Positions 17,513 to 26,295 of a stretch of DNA of 64,000 nucleotides are shown here, one piece after another; within the stretch, counting starts at the first letter, position 1; the number at the start of each line of letters is the position of its first letter. The notes beneath the pieces are model-generated. The model saw nothing but the letters and a program-made list of their open reading frames with translations. It made no database searches and was not told the origin of the DNA. This DNA comes from Streptomyces roseifaciens (lineage in GTDB: Bacteria > Actinomycetota > Actinomycetes > Streptomycetales > Streptomycetaceae). Location of the stretch: contig NZ_LNBE01000004.1 in assembly GCF_001445655.1 (NCBI RefSeq), positions 868,001 to 932,000 of the forward strand, given 5' to 3'. Made by a program: the position numbers and the translations under genes.

Positions 17513-20500
17513 GTGGCCACGAAGCCGCCCTTCACGCACCTGCACGTCCACACCCAGTACTCCCTGCTGGACGGTGCCGCGCGGCTCAAGGACATGTTCA
17601 ATGCCTGCAATGAGATGGGCATGACACACATCGCCATGTCCGACCACGGCAACCTGCACGGCGCGTACGACTTCTACCATTCCGCCCAGAAGGCCGGGGT
17701 CGTCCCGATCATCGGCATCGAGGCCTACGTCGCCCCCGAGTCCCGGCGCAACAAGCGCAGGATCCAGTGGGGCCAGCCGCACCAGAAGCGGGACGACGTC
17801 TCGGGTTCGGGTGGTTACACCCACAAGACCATCTGGGCGGCGAACGCCACCGGTCTGCACAACCTCTTCCGGCTGTCCTCCGACGCCTACGCCGAGGGCT
17901 GGCTCACCAAGTGGCCCCGCATGGACAAGGAGACCATCAGCCAGTGGTCCGAGGGCCTGATCGCCTCCACCGGCTGCCCCTCCGGCGAGCTGCAGACCCG
18001 GCTGCGCCTCGGCCAGTTCGACGAGGCCCTGAAGTCCGCCTCCGAGTACCAGGACATCTTCGGCAAGGACCGGTACTTCCTGGAGCTGATGGACCACGGC
18101 ATCGAGATCGAGCGCCGCGTCCGCGACGGCCTGCTGGAGATCGGCAAGAAGCTCGGCATTCCGCCCCTGGTCACCAACGACTCGCACTACACCTACGCGC
18201 ACGAGGCCGAGGCGCACGACGCCCTGCTGTGCATCCAGACCGGCAAGAACCTCTCCGACCCGGACCGCTTCCGCTTCGACGGCTCGGGCTACTACCTGAA
18301 GTCCACGGACGAGATGTACGCCATCGACTCCTCGGACGCCTGGCAGGAGGGCTGCGCCAACACCAGGCTGGTCGCCGAGCAGGTCGACACCGAGGGCATG
18401 TTCCAGTTCCGGAACCTGATGCCCAAGTTCGACATCCCCGAGGGCTACACCGAGGTCACCTGGTTCCGCGAGGAGACCATGCGGGGCATGCACCGCCGCT
18501 TCCCCGGCGGCATCCCCGAGGACCGCATGAAGCAGGTCGAGTACGAGATGGACACGATCATCTCGATGGGCTTCCCGGGCTACTTCCTCGTGGTCGCCGA
18601 CTTCATCATGTGGGCGAAGAACCAGGGCATCGCGGTCGGCCCCGGCCGAGGCTCCGCGGCCGGCTCGATCGTCGCGTACGCCATGGGCATCACCGACCTC
18701 GACCCGATCCCGCACGGCCTGATCTTCGAGCGGTTCCTCAACCCCGAGCGCATCTCCATGCCCGATGTCGACATCGACTTCGACGAGCGCCGGCGCGCCG
18801 AGGTGATCCGGTACGTCACCGAGAAGTACGGCGCCGACAAGGTCGCCATGATCGGCACCTACGGCACCATCAAGGCCAAGAACGCCATCAAGGACTCCGC
18901 CCGCGTCCTCGGCTATCCGTACGCGATGGGCGACCGCCTCACCAAGGCGATGCCCGCCGACGTCCTCGGCAAGGGCATCCCCCTCTCCGGCATCCTCGAC
19001 CCGCAGCACCCCCGCTACGGCGAGGCCGGCGAGATCCGCGGGATGTACGAGAACGAGCCGGACGTGAAGAAGGTCATCGACACCGCGCGCGGCGTCGAGG
19101 GCCTGGTCCGGCAGATGGGCGTGCACGCGGCCGGCGTGATCATGTCCAGCGAGACGATCACCGACCACGTCCCGGTCTGGGTCCGGCACACCGACGGCGT
19201 GACCATCACGCAGTGGGACTACCCGAGCTGTGAGTCGCTCGGCCTGCTGAAGATGGACTTCCTCGGCCTGCGCAACCTCACGATCATGGACGACGCCGTC
19301 AAGATGGTGAAGGCCAACAAGGGGATCGACATCGATCTCCTCAGCCTGCCCCTCGACGACCCCAAGACCTTCGAGCTGCTCCAGCGCGGCGACACCCTCG
19401 GCGTCTTCCAGTTCGACGGCGGCCCCATGCGGTCCCTGCTGCGGCTGATGAAGCCCGACAACTTCGAAGACATCTCCGCCGTGTCCGCCCTGTACCGGCC
19501 GGGCCCGATGGGCATGAACTCGCACACGAACTACGCGCTGCGCAAGAACGGCCAGCAGGAGATCACGCCGATCCACCCGGAGCTGAAGGAGCCCCTCGAA
19601 GAGGTCCTCGGCGTCACCTACGGTCTGATCGTCTACCAGGAGCAGGTGCAGAAGGCCGCGCAGATCGTCGCCGGGTACTCGCTCGGCGAGGCCGACATCC
19701 TCCGCCGCGTCATGGGCAAGAAGAAGCCCGACGAGCTGGCGAAGAACTTCGTCTTCTTCAAGGAGGGCGCACAGAAGAAGGGCTTCTCCGACGAGGCCAT
19801 CCAGGCCCTGTGGGACGTGCTGGTCCCCTTCGCCGGCTACGCCTTCAACAAGGCCCACTCCGCCGCGTACGGCCTCGTCTCGTACTGGACCGCCTACCTC
19901 AAGGCGAACTACCCCGCCGAGTACATGTCCGGGCTGCTCACCTCCGTGCGCGACGACAAGGACAAGTCGGCGATCTATCTGAACGAGTGCCGGCGCATGG
20001 GCATCAAGGTGCTCCCGCCGAACGTCAACGAGTCCGAGGCCAACTTCGCCGCCCAGGGCGACGACGTGATCCTCTTCGGCCTCACCGCCGTCCGCAACGT
20101 CGGACAGAACGTGGTCGACTCGATCATCCGCTGCCGCAAGGCCAAGGGGAAGTACGGCTCCTTCCCCGACTTCCTCGACAAGGTCGAGGCCGTCGTCTGC
20201 AACAAGCGCACCGTCGAATCGCTGATCAAGGCCGGCGCCTTCGACGAGATGGGCCACACCCGCAAGGGCCTCACCGCGCACTACGAACCGATGATCGACA
20301 ACGTGGTCCAGGTCAAGCGCAAGGAGGCCGAGGGACAGTTCGACCTCTTCGGCGGCATGGGCGACGACACCGGCGACGACGGCCCCGGCTTCGGGCTGGA
20401 CGTGGAGTTCTCCGACGTCGAGTGGGAGAAGGCCTACCTGCTCGCGCAGGAGCGCGAGATGCTCGGCCTCTACGTCTCCGACCACCCGCTCTTCGGCATC

Positions 20501-21058
20501 GAGCACGTCCTCAACGACAAGGCCGACGCCTCGATCTCCCAGCTCACCGGCGGTGAGCACGCCGACGGCGCGATCGTCACCATCGGCGGCATCATCTCCG
20601 GCCTGCAGCGCAAGATGACCAAGCAGGGCAACGCCTGGGCCATCGCCACCGTCGAGGATCTGGCCGGATCCATCGACTGCATGTTCTTCCCCGCCACCTA
20701 CCAGCTGGTCTCCACCCAGCTCGTCGAGGACGCCGTCGTCTTCGTCAAGGGCCGCCTCGACAAGCGCGAGGACATCCCCCGCCTGGTCGCCATGGAGCTG
20801 ATGGTCCCCGACCTGTCCAACGCGGGCACCAACGCCCCCGTGATCATCACCATCCCCACGGTGAAGGTCACCCCGCCGATGGTCGAGCGGCTCGGCCAGG
20901 TCCTCACCCACCACCGCGGCTCCACCGAGGTGCGGATCAAGCTCCAGGGCCCGCGGAAGACCACCGTCCTGCGCCTGGACCGGCACCGGGTCACCCCCGA
21001 CCCGGCGCTCTTCGGCGATCTCAAGCAGCTGCTCGGCCCGTCCTGCCTGGCCGGCTGA
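17513..21058 (+). CDS. dnaE: DNA polymerase III subunit alpha
   Basis: Replicative DNA polymerase of the chromosome. 1,181 residues from GTG 17513 (GGAGG 10 nt upstream). The N-terminal PHP domain starts with FTHLHVHTQYSLLDGA and continues with the metal-site residues (MSDHGNLHG, TNDSHY). The palm contains PDVDIDFDERRR at residues 417-428 with the catalytic aspartates, and GPGRGSAAGS marks the nucleotide-binding region. The fingers (AYRFNKAHSAAYG-like AFNKAHSAAYG), the tandem HhH region and a C-terminal OB domain (about 990-1080) follow. The antisense strand is open for most of its length but this is a codon-bias shadow. Followed by a strong terminator. Confidence 0.98.
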   Translation: MATKPPFTHLHVHTQYSLLDGAARLKDMFNACNEMGMTHIAMSDHGNLHGAYDFYHSAQKAGVVPIIGIEAYVAPESRRNKRRIQWGQPHQKRDDVSGSGGYTHKTIWAANATGLHNLFRLSSDAYAEGWLTKWPRMDKETISQWSEGLIASTGCPSGELQTRLRLGQFDEALKSASEYQDIFGKDRYFLELMDHGIEIERRVRDGLLEIGKKLGIPPLVTNDSHYTYAHEAEAHDALLCIQTGKNLSDPDRFRFDGSGYYLKSTDEMYAIDSSDAWQEGCANTRLVAEQVDTEGMFQFRNLMPKFDIPEGYTEVTWFREETMRGMHRRFPGGIPEDRMKQVEYEMDTIISMGFPGYFLVVADFIMWAKNQGIAVGPGRGSAAGSIVAYAMGITDLDPIPHGLIFERFLNPERISMPDVDIDFDERRRAEVIRYVTEKYGADKVAMIGTYGTIKAKNAIKDSARVLGYPYAMGDRLTKAMPADVLGKGIPLSGILDPQHPRYGEAGEIRGMYENEPDVKKVIDTARGVEGLVRQMGVHAAGVIMSSETITDHVPVWVRHTDGVTITQWDYPSCESLGLLKMDFLGLRNLTIMDDAVKMVKANKGIDIDLLSLPLDDPKTFELLQRGDTLGVFQFDGGPMRSLLRLMKPDNFEDISAVSALYRPGPMGMNSHTNYALRKNGQQEITPIHPELKEPLEEVLGVTYGLIVYQEQVQKAAQIVAGYSLGEADILRRVMGKKKPDELAKNFVFFKEGAQKKGFSDEAIQALWDVLVPFAGYAFNKAHSAAYGLVSYWTAYLKANYPAEYMSGLLTSVRDDKDKSAIYLNECRRMGIKVLPPNVNESEANFAAQGDDVILFGLTAVRNVGQNVVDSIIRCRKAKGKYGSFPDFLDKVEAVVCNKRTVESLIKAGAFDEMGHTRKGLTAHYEPMIDNVVQVKRKEAEGQFDLFGGMGDDTGDDGPGFGLDVEFSDVEWEKAYLLAQEREMLGLYVSDHPLFGIEHVLNDKADASISQLTGGEHADGAIVTIGGIISGLQRKMTKQGNAWAIATVEDLAGSIDCMFFPATYQLVSTQLVEDAVVFVKGRLDKREDIPRLVAMELMVPDLSNAGTNAPVIITIPTVKVTPPMVERLGQVLTHHRGSTEVRIKLQGPRKTTVLRLDRHRVTPDPALFGDLKQLLGPSCLAG

Positions 21059-21085
21059 GCACCGGCCGAACCCGCACCCGCGCAC

Positions 21086-21120
21086 GAGGGGCGCGCCCGG
21101 ATCCTCCGGGCGCGCCCCTC
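21086..21120 (+). terminator. Terminator of dnaE
   Basis: Perfect 15-bp inverted repeat with a 5-nt loop (ATCCT), arm GAGGGGCGCGCCCGG, 27 nt after the dnaE stop. No T-run follows, as is common in Streptomyces. It may also serve the small convergent gene at 21181. Confidence 0.85.
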
Positions 21121-21180
21121 GCTGCATCAAAGCGCCGCCGGGCGCCGTCGCTTATCGGCCGGATGCCGTGCGGGCACCGC

Positions 21181-21354
21181 TCAGTTGTGCCCGAAGCGCT
21201 TCTGCTTGCTCTTGCGAGCCATGTCGCCCGGGGTGACCTGCGTGGCCCGCTGGTCGCTCTGGGACTCGATCGAGGAGCTCTTGGCCTGCTGCTGTCCGCG
21301 CTCCGCGGCGCTGCCCCGCTGCTGGCTCCTGTCCTGCTTCTTGTTCTTCGCCAT
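21181..21354 (-). CDS. Small basic hydrophilic protein, conserved in Streptomyces
   Basis: 57 residues from ATG 21354, with GGAGG 6 nt upstream. The sequence (MAKNKKQDRSQQRGSAAE... MARKSKQKRFGHN) is rich in Lys, Arg, Gln and Ser, has no membrane segment and is probably disordered. I recall similar short proteins in many Streptomyces genomes but no function. The intergenic stretch to the NYN gene (21355-21610) contains a 10-bp perfect palindrome GGTAATTACC at 21423-21432, in an AT-rich patch, which may be part of a divergent promoter or operator. Confidence 0.75.
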   Translation of the reverse strand: MAKNKKQDRSQQRGSAAERGQQQAKSSSIESQSDQRATQVTPGDMARKSKQKRFGHN

Positions 21355-22306
21355 GCTCAGCCTCCACTCGGGGTGTCCCCCCGCCGAACACACTCGCACG
21401 CACCGGCGAATGGCGCATTTCGGGTAATTACCGTGCGTGATCCGTGCACTTACCGCCGGGAAGGCGTATCCGCCACGCCGAAGATCCAGTTCGGACTGAT
21501 AACCCCCGCACGGTCGGGCAGACTCCAGGGAAAGCCGAGGAGAACCGGGGCACTGCTTGCCGTGCCGGGGGGCGACCGCAATTTCTGCACGCACAGAAAG
21601 AGGGTGGAACGTGGACCGCTGCGTCGTCCTGGTGGACGCCGGGTACCTGCTGGGCGCCGCCGCGAGCCTGCTGGCCGGCGAGCCCGCCCGGTCCCGTATC
21701 TCCGTCGACCACGCGATCCTCATCCGGGGGCTGCGTGAGCGCGCCGAGGCCGAGACCGAGCAGCCCCTGCTGAGGATCTACTGGTTCGACGGCGCGCCCG
21801 ACCGGGTGCCCCAGCCCGAGCACCGCAGGCTGCGCGTCATGCCCCGCGTCACCGTCCGGCTGGGGGCCCTGACCCGCAGCGACGGCCGCTGGGCGCAGAA
21901 GGGCGTCGACGCCGCCATGCACGCCGAGCTCACCGAGCTCGCCCGCAACCGCGCCTGCTCCGACATCGTGCTCGTCACCGGCGACGGCGACCTCCTCCCG
22001 GGCCTGATGTCCGCCAAGGAGCACGGCGTCGCCGTCCACCTGTGGGCCGTCCAGGCCGCCGACGGCGACTACAACCAGTCCGAGGACCTCGTCGCCGAGG
22101 CCGACGAGCGCCGCGTCCTCGACCGCACCTGGATCACCCGCGCCGTCCGCGCCAAGGAGCTCACCGGGCCCTGCGCCCCGCAGCCCGCGCCCCGCCCCGA
22201 GATCGCCGCGATCCTCTCCGCCCCCCTCCCCGAGACCGCCGCGGCGGGCGCGGCCCCGTCGCCCCGCCCGGCCGAGCCGGTCCCCGCCGAGCGCAACGGC
22301 TCCCGG

Positions 22307-22564
22307 CCCGCTCAAGGTGGCGCGGATGTGCGTAGGGCTGTACTGGGCACCCTGCAGCTCGTCAGTCTGCCTGTGCATTGTGGATTCTCCAGTCGCTTTC
22401 AAATTGGCGCTGCCTATATGGCGCCAGTAGGTTCCGGAACCTACTGGCGCCATATAGGCAGCGCCAATTTGAAAGCGACTGGAGAATCCACAATGCACAG
22501 GCAGACTGACGAGCTGCAGGGTGCCCAGTACAGCCCTACGCACATCCGCGCCACCTTGAGCGGG
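22307..22564. repeat. Perfect 258-bp palindrome (2 x 129 bp, no spacer)
   Basis: Centre lies between 22435 and 22436 (GGTTCC then GGAACC). Each base out to 22307/22564 pairs exactly; the first mismatch is 22306/22565. The right arm is the promoter and first 24 codons of the excisionase-like gene, so the left arm is an inverted duplicate of that gene start. GC content is clearly lower than in the flanks. It could be a real fold-back duplication or an amplification/assembly artefact. Confidence 0.95.
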
Positions 22565-22768
22565 ACGGGGAGCGTGGAGGACGCGTCCAAGGCCCTCGGG
22601 ATCTCGCGGGCGAAGGGCTACGACCTGGTCCGTCAAGGCGAGTTCCCCTGCCGCGTGACACGCATCGGCCGTAAGACGCGTGTTGTCACCGCCTCCCTGC
22701 TTCGCGTGCTCGACAGCGGAGAGCCGGAGTACGGCGGCGCCCGCATCGCACGCTGCACACCGTCGTAG
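22493..22768 (+). CDS. Excisionase-like helix-turn-helix protein
   Basis: 91 residues from ATG 22493, with GGAGA 6 nt upstream. The central part (SVEDASKALGISRAKGYDLV then RQGEFPCRVTRIGRKTRVV) has the layout of HTH_17/MerR-type excisionases of actinomycete integrative elements: helix-turn-helix, then a beta wing with Gly-Arg. In such elements Xis acts with an integrase, which is absent here. A candidate -10 (TATAGG) lies about 36 nt upstream, inside the palindrome, so the same promoter is duplicated facing left. The stop codon is the first triplet of a 32-bp hairpin arm. The frame is also open from the NYN gene. Confidence 0.75.
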   Translation: MHRQTDELQGAQYSPTHIRATLSGTGSVEDASKALGISRAKGYDLVRQGEFPCRVTRIGRKTRVVTASLLRVLDSGEPEYGGARIARCTPS

Positions 22769-22831
22769 TCCGTGAGACGGCGAACCCCCGCAGGGAGGTC
22801 TCCCTGCGGGGGTTCGCCGTCTCACGGACTA
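22766..22831. terminator. Long bidirectional terminator hairpin after the excisionase-like gene
   Basis: Perfect 32-bp inverted repeat with a 2-nt loop (GT); arms start TAGTCCGTGAGACGGCG and continue ACCCCCGCAGGGAG. It begins at the stop codon of the excisionase-like gene. The symmetry allows it to stop transcription from both sides. Confidence 0.85.
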
Positions 22832-22930
22832 TCACACAGCTGTCACCGACTGCACGGGCTCCCCGAGACAAGAAGGCCCTGACCTGGCTTTCAGCGCCTC
22901 TCCTGGATCTGCTGGACACCCGTGGACGGC

Positions 22931-23083
22931 CTATACGACCTGTGCCATGTAGTGCCCAGGCAGTGGCCAGTTTCGGGGGAAGTCATTGCCGAGAGCAGCC
23001 AGGGCCGCATCGTCGTCACCAGCGTCTGCCGCACGGCGCAGCACCCTGTGGAGTCGGGCTTGGTCGGAGGGGCTGGTCAACAC
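22931..23083 (-). CDS. Short unrecognised frame, possible gene remnant
   Basis: 50 codons from GTG/TTG near 23083 to TAG at 22931. The product ends AALGNDFPRNWPLPGHYMAQ-VV and has a helical charged start (DQARLHRVLRRAADAGDDDA). It looks like the C-terminal tail of a longer protein whose body was lost at the insertion boundary, rather than a complete gene. No ribosome binding site is seen. I do not recognise the family. Confidence 0.3.
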   Translation of the reverse strand: MLTSPSDQARLHRVLRRAADAGDDDAALAALGNDFPRNWPLPGHYMAQVV

Positions 23084-23191
23084 CGCCGCCCTGGCCCGGC
23101 TGCCCGCCGGGGCCGGACTGGGCCGCGGCCCCGCCGGCCAGCCCGCCGCGGCCCAGTCCGGCCCCGGCGGGCAGCCGGGCCAGGGCGGCGG
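23083..23191. repeat. 47-bp inverted repeat inside the NYN linker
   Basis: Arms 23083-23129 and 23145-23191 are exact reverse complements around a 15-nt loop. It lies where NYN-family sequence resumes after the insertion and encodes the Gly/Pro/Ala/Gln-rich linker (LARLPAGAGLGRG, AAAQSGPGGQPGQGG). Such a long exact repeat in coding sequence is unusual. Confidence 0.9.
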
Positions 23192-23712
23192 CCAGGGCGG
23201 CACCCTCGCCGCCAACGCCACCCTGCGCTGGTCCTCCGACAAGGGCTGGATCGAGCGCGGCACCGGCACCGGGCTCGGCGAGCCCCCCGAAACCGCCTCC
23301 CTGCCGATGCTCGCCCAGCTCACCAGCGCCGAGCAGCGCTGGGCGGACCGCGAGGAGGACATCACCACCGTCGGCGGCGACCCCTTCGAGGTCGGCCAGG
23401 TCTTCGCCCGGCGCTGGGCCGAGCGGCTCCCCGACGCCGTCCACCTGCAGCACCTCTCCACGGAGTACCCCCGCATCCCGCACCGCATCGACGGCGAGCT
23501 GCTCCGCTACGCCGCCCGGTTCGGGCTCCTCGCCCACAAGGACGACCAGATCGACGAGCACGACCGCTATGCGATCCGTGCCGGGTTCTGGCGCGAAATC
23601 GACGCGCGCACGGCCGCGGAGAAGGCGCCGGTGGGCGACTGACGGCACCACGCCCCGCCTTCGGGCGCCCCAACGGCCGGGGCGCGAGCCCAACCGCGTA
23701 CCCTCATAGCTC

Positions 23713-24723
23713 GTGAGGACGGGCGTGAAAGAGGCGGCGGCAGCCGCCACGGTGTGCACCGTGCGCGGCCTGGTCAAGACCTACCCCGCCGCGCGCGGCC
23801 GCCGCGGTGCGCCCGGGACCGCGGCCGTGCGCGCCAGCGACGGCATCGACCTGGAGGTCCGGCGCGGCGAGATCTTCGGACTGCTCGGCCCCAACGGAGC
23901 CGGCAAGTCCACCCTGGTGCGCCAGCTGACCGGCCTGCTGCGGCCCGACGAGGGCAGCGTCGAGCTCCTCGGCCACGACCTCGTGCGCCACCCCGAGCGC
24001 GCCGCCCGGCTCGTCGGCTACCTCGGCCAGGAATCGACCGCGCTCGACGAGCTGACGGTCTCCCTCGCCGCCGAGACCACCGGCCGGCTGCGCGGCCTCG
24101 GCCTGCGCGCCGCCCGCGCCGAGCGCGACGCCGTCCTCGAGGAGCTGGGCCTCACGGACATCGCCGGGCGCCCGCTGAAGAAGCTCTCCGGCGGCCAGCG
24201 CCGGCTGGCCTGCTTCGCCGCCGCGCTCGTCGGCGACCGGCCCGTGCTCGTCCTCGACGAACCCACCGCCGGCATGGACCCCGTGGCCCGCCGCGCCGTC
24301 TGGGCCGCCGTCGACCGGCGGCGCGCCGAGCGCGGGGCGACCGTCCTGCTCGTCACCCACAACGTCATCGAGGCCGAGACCGTCCTCGACCGCGTCGCCG
24401 TGCTGGAGCGCGGACGCATCATCGCCTGCGACACCCCCGCGGGGCTGAAGGAGCTCGTCGGCGACGAGGTCCGCGTCGAGCTCGTCTGGCGCGACGAGGC
24501 CCCGCTGCACGTCCCCGAGGTCGCCGCGCTGCGCGACGCCGCGCACGCCGCGGGGCGCCGCTGGACGCTGCGGCTCGCCCCCGCCGAGGCGCGCGCGGCC
24601 GTCGCCGCCGTGACCGGCGGGCCCGCCTTCGCCGCGCTCGACGACTTCACACTGACCACGCCGAGCCTGGAGGACGTGTACCTGGCGCTCGGCGGCCGCG
24701 CGGACGGGCTGGTGAAGGCGTGA
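23713..24723 (+). CDS. ABC transporter ATP-binding protein (exporter type)
   Basis: 336 residues from GTG 23713. Walker A is GPNGAGKST (near residue 60), the signature is LSGGQRRL (near 160) and Walker B is LVLDEPTAGMD (near 178), followed by the H-loop LVTHN. The C-terminal about 90 residues form the extension common to DrrA/CcmA-type exporters. TACCCT about 9 nt before the GTG, without a ribosome binding site, suggests a leaderless transcript; GTG 23725 is an alternative. It pairs with the permease gene 55 nt downstream. The substrate is unknown. Confidence 0.92.
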   Translation: MRTGVKEAAAAATVCTVRGLVKTYPAARGRRGAPGTAAVRASDGIDLEVRRGEIFGLLGPNGAGKSTLVRQLTGLLRPDEGSVELLGHDLVRHPERAARLVGYLGQESTALDELTVSLAAETTGRLRGLGLRAARAERDAVLEELGLTDIAGRPLKKLSGGQRRLACFAAALVGDRPVLVLDEPTAGMDPVARRAVWAAVDRRRAERGATVLLVTHNVIEAETVLDRVAVLERGRIIACDTPAGLKELVGDEVRVELVWRDEAPLHVPEVAALRDAAHAAGRRWTLRLAPAEARAAVAAVTGGPAFAALDDFTLTTPSLEDVYLALGGRADGLVKA

Positions 24724-24778
24724 CGGGGACGACGGCGAGACGGGGTCACCGGACCCGACCGAACAGGAGCTGTGCCGG

Positions 24779-25615
24779 GTGAGTGCTGTATCCGCAGAGG
24801 CGGTGTCCGGGGCGGTCCGGACCGGGAGCGACTCCCGGCCGCGGTCCGGCGGCGAAGAGGCCGCCCCGCTCGCGCCCAGGGCGAAGCTGCTGCCCGCCCT
24901 GGCCGCCGTGTACCGCGCGCAGCTCTCGCGGGCCAAGGTGGCGCGGATCCCGCTGCTCTTCGTGGCCACGTTCCAGTCCGTCGGCATCATGATCATGATG
25001 CGCGGGGTGGTGGACGGCGGCGACGAGGCGCGCGCCGTCGTCGCGGGCTCCAGCGTGCTCGTCGTTGCCTTCGTCGCCCTCAACCTCCTCGCCCAGTACT
25101 TCGGGCAGCTGCGTGCCGGCGGCGGCCTCGACCACTACGCGACGCTGCCGGTGCCGCCCGCGGCCGTGGTCCTCGGCGCGGCCGGCGCGTACGCCTCCTT
25201 CACCGTGCCCGGCACGGCCGTCACCGCGGTCGTCGGCAGCGTGCTCTTCGACCTGCCGATGGGGCACCTGTGGGTGCTCGTCGCGGTGGTCCCCCTCTCC
25301 GGCGCCGCCCTCGCCGGGCTCGGCGCGGCCCTCGGGCTGCTCGCCCCCCGGCAGGAGCTGGCCACGCTCTGCGGGCAGCTGGGCATGTCGGCCGCGCTGC
25401 TGCTGGGCGTGCTCCCCGCCGCCCACATGCCCGCGCCCATCGCCTACGCCCGCGACCTGCTGCCCTCCACGTACGGAGTGGAGGCGCTGGCCCGCAGCTT
25501 CGACGCGAGCCCCGACTGGGCCGTGGTCGCGGCCGACCTCGGCGTGTGCGCCGCCGTCGGCGTGGTGTCGCTGGCCGCGGCCACCTGGGCGTACCGCCGG
25601 GCGGCCGTGCGGTGA
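24779..25615 (+). CDS. ABC transporter permease (ABC-2 type)
   Basis: 278 residues from GTG 24779, with AGGAG 10 nt upstream. After a polar N-terminus of about 50 residues there are six hydrophobic segments (about 58-75, 83-102, 115-150, 155-180, 190-210, 245-268), as in ABC-2 permeases that work with DrrA-like ATPases. It follows its ATPase gene in the same operon. The substrate, lipid or drug, cannot be told. Confidence 0.88.
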   Translation: MSAVSAEAVSGAVRTGSDSRPRSGGEEAAPLAPRAKLLPALAAVYRAQLSRAKVARIPLLFVATFQSVGIMIMMRGVVDGGDEARAVVAGSSVLVVAFVALNLLAQYFGQLRAGGGLDHYATLPVPPAAVVLGAAGAYASFTVPGTAVTAVVGSVLFDLPMGHLWVLVAVVPLSGAALAGLGAALGLLAPRQELATLCGQLGMSAALLLGVLPAAHMPAPIAYARDLLPSTYGVEALARSFDASPDWAVVAADLGVCAAVGVVSLAAATWAYRRAAVR

Positions 25616-25671
25616 CGCGCCAGGACCGTCCTGCCGCGGGCCCGGCGGCCCCGACCTGGCACGATGACAGG

Positions 25672-26289
25672 GTGACCGCACCCCTGACGCCGCATGACCA
25701 GCCCGCCGACGAGCAGCCCGCCGCGGACGGGCCCGCCGTTCTCCCCGCCGACCGGGAGGAGCTCCGCACCGAGGCGCGGGAGGCCGCGGTCGTCGCCGCG
25801 GTGGTGGCCGTCGCCGGAGTGCTGCTCGGGCTGCTGTGGATGTGGCTGGCGCCGCGCGTGCCGCTGATCTCGGACGGCAAGGCGGTGTACCTCAAGAACA
25901 GCGAGGGGGAGCAGGCGATCGGCGCCGACGGCATGTTCGTGCTGCTGGCGCTCGGGTTCGGCGCGGTGAGCGGCGCGGTCGTCTTCCTGCTCCGCCGCCG
26001 CGGGGGCCTCCCGCTGGTCATCGGCCTCGCCGCCGGTTCCCTGGTCGCCTCGGTGATCGCCTGGCGCGTGGGCGCTGCGCTCGGCCCGACGACGGACGTG
26101 GTGGCGGCGGCCCGCGCGGCGGGACGCGGGGTCGTCTTCGACGCCCCGCTGAAGCTCGCGGCCAAGGGCGCACTGCTGGCGTGGCCGCTGGCGGCGCTGG
26201 CGGTGCACCTGGTCCTGACGGCCGTCTTCGGCCCCCGGGACCCCGAACCGGACTGGTCCGTCCCGGCAGACCCGGACCCCTCGGCCTGA
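25672..26289 (+). CDS. Conserved membrane protein, possibly DUF2567-like
   Basis: 205 residues from GTG 25672. Polar N-terminus of about 40 residues, then four membrane helices (about 44-62, 85-105, 115-135, 165-188). The loop after helix 1 (SDGKAVYLKNSEGEQAIGADG) faces outward. The architecture and its place after an ABC permease gene fit the DUF2567 proteins of actinobacteria, but I am not certain of that family. No ribosome binding site is visible before the GTG; CACGAT 9 nt upstream could be a -10 for a leaderless transcript. Confidence 0.7.
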   Translation: MTAPLTPHDQPADEQPAADGPAVLPADREELRTEAREAAVVAAVVAVAGVLLGLLWMWLAPRVPLISDGKAVYLKNSEGEQAIGADGMFVLLALGFGAVSGAVVFLLRRRGGLPLVIGLAAGSLVASVIAWRVGAALGPTTDVVAAARAAGRGVVFDAPLKLAAKGALLAWPLAALAVHLVLTAVFGPRDPEPDWSVPADPDPSA

Positions 26290-26295
26290 CGCCCG

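Larger units (their letters stand above)
22307..23082. mobile_element. Insertion in the NYN gene: remnant of an integrative element
   Basis: Lower-GC segment between the two halves of the NYN gene. It contains a perfect 258-bp palindrome, an excisionase-like gene, a strong bidirectional hairpin and a short minus-strand frame. No integrase, replicase or transposase is present, and I see no clear target duplication. The left boundary is where the palindrome symmetry ends (22307); the right boundary is estimated from where NYN-family sequence resumes. It is most simply read as a rearranged scrap of an actinomycete integrative element. Confidence 0.6.
21611..23642 (+). pseudogene. NYN (PIN-like) domain protein gene, interrupted by an insertion
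   Basis: The 5' part starts at GTG 21611 (GAGGGTGG upstream) and encodes 232 residues with the NYN signatures LVDAGYLLG, KGVDAAMHAEL and VTGDGDLLPGL, the acidic residues of a PIN-like ribonuclease fold. At about 22307 this sequence ends. The rest of the gene resumes in another frame at about 23083 (TLRWSSDKGW, EEDITTVGGDPFEVGQVFARRW) and stops at 23642. Intact Streptomyces homologues that I recall carry both parts in one protein joined by a variable low-complexity linker. About 775 nt of foreign sequence shifts the frame. The 5' part is fused in frame to the inserted excisionase-like gene, giving a 385-residue open frame. Whether the NYN half is still active is unknown. Confidence 0.8.

Noticed and set aside
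17462..21130. Very long open frame on the minus strand across dnaE
   Set aside because: It mirrors dnaE codon by codon; high third-position GC removes stops on the opposite strand. Composition (Asp/Val/Leu/Gly/His) is that of an antisense shadow.
22307..22564. Reading the palindrome as terminal inverted repeats of an insertion sequence
   Set aside because: The arms are adjacent with no transposase between them, and they duplicate a gene start rather than flank an element.
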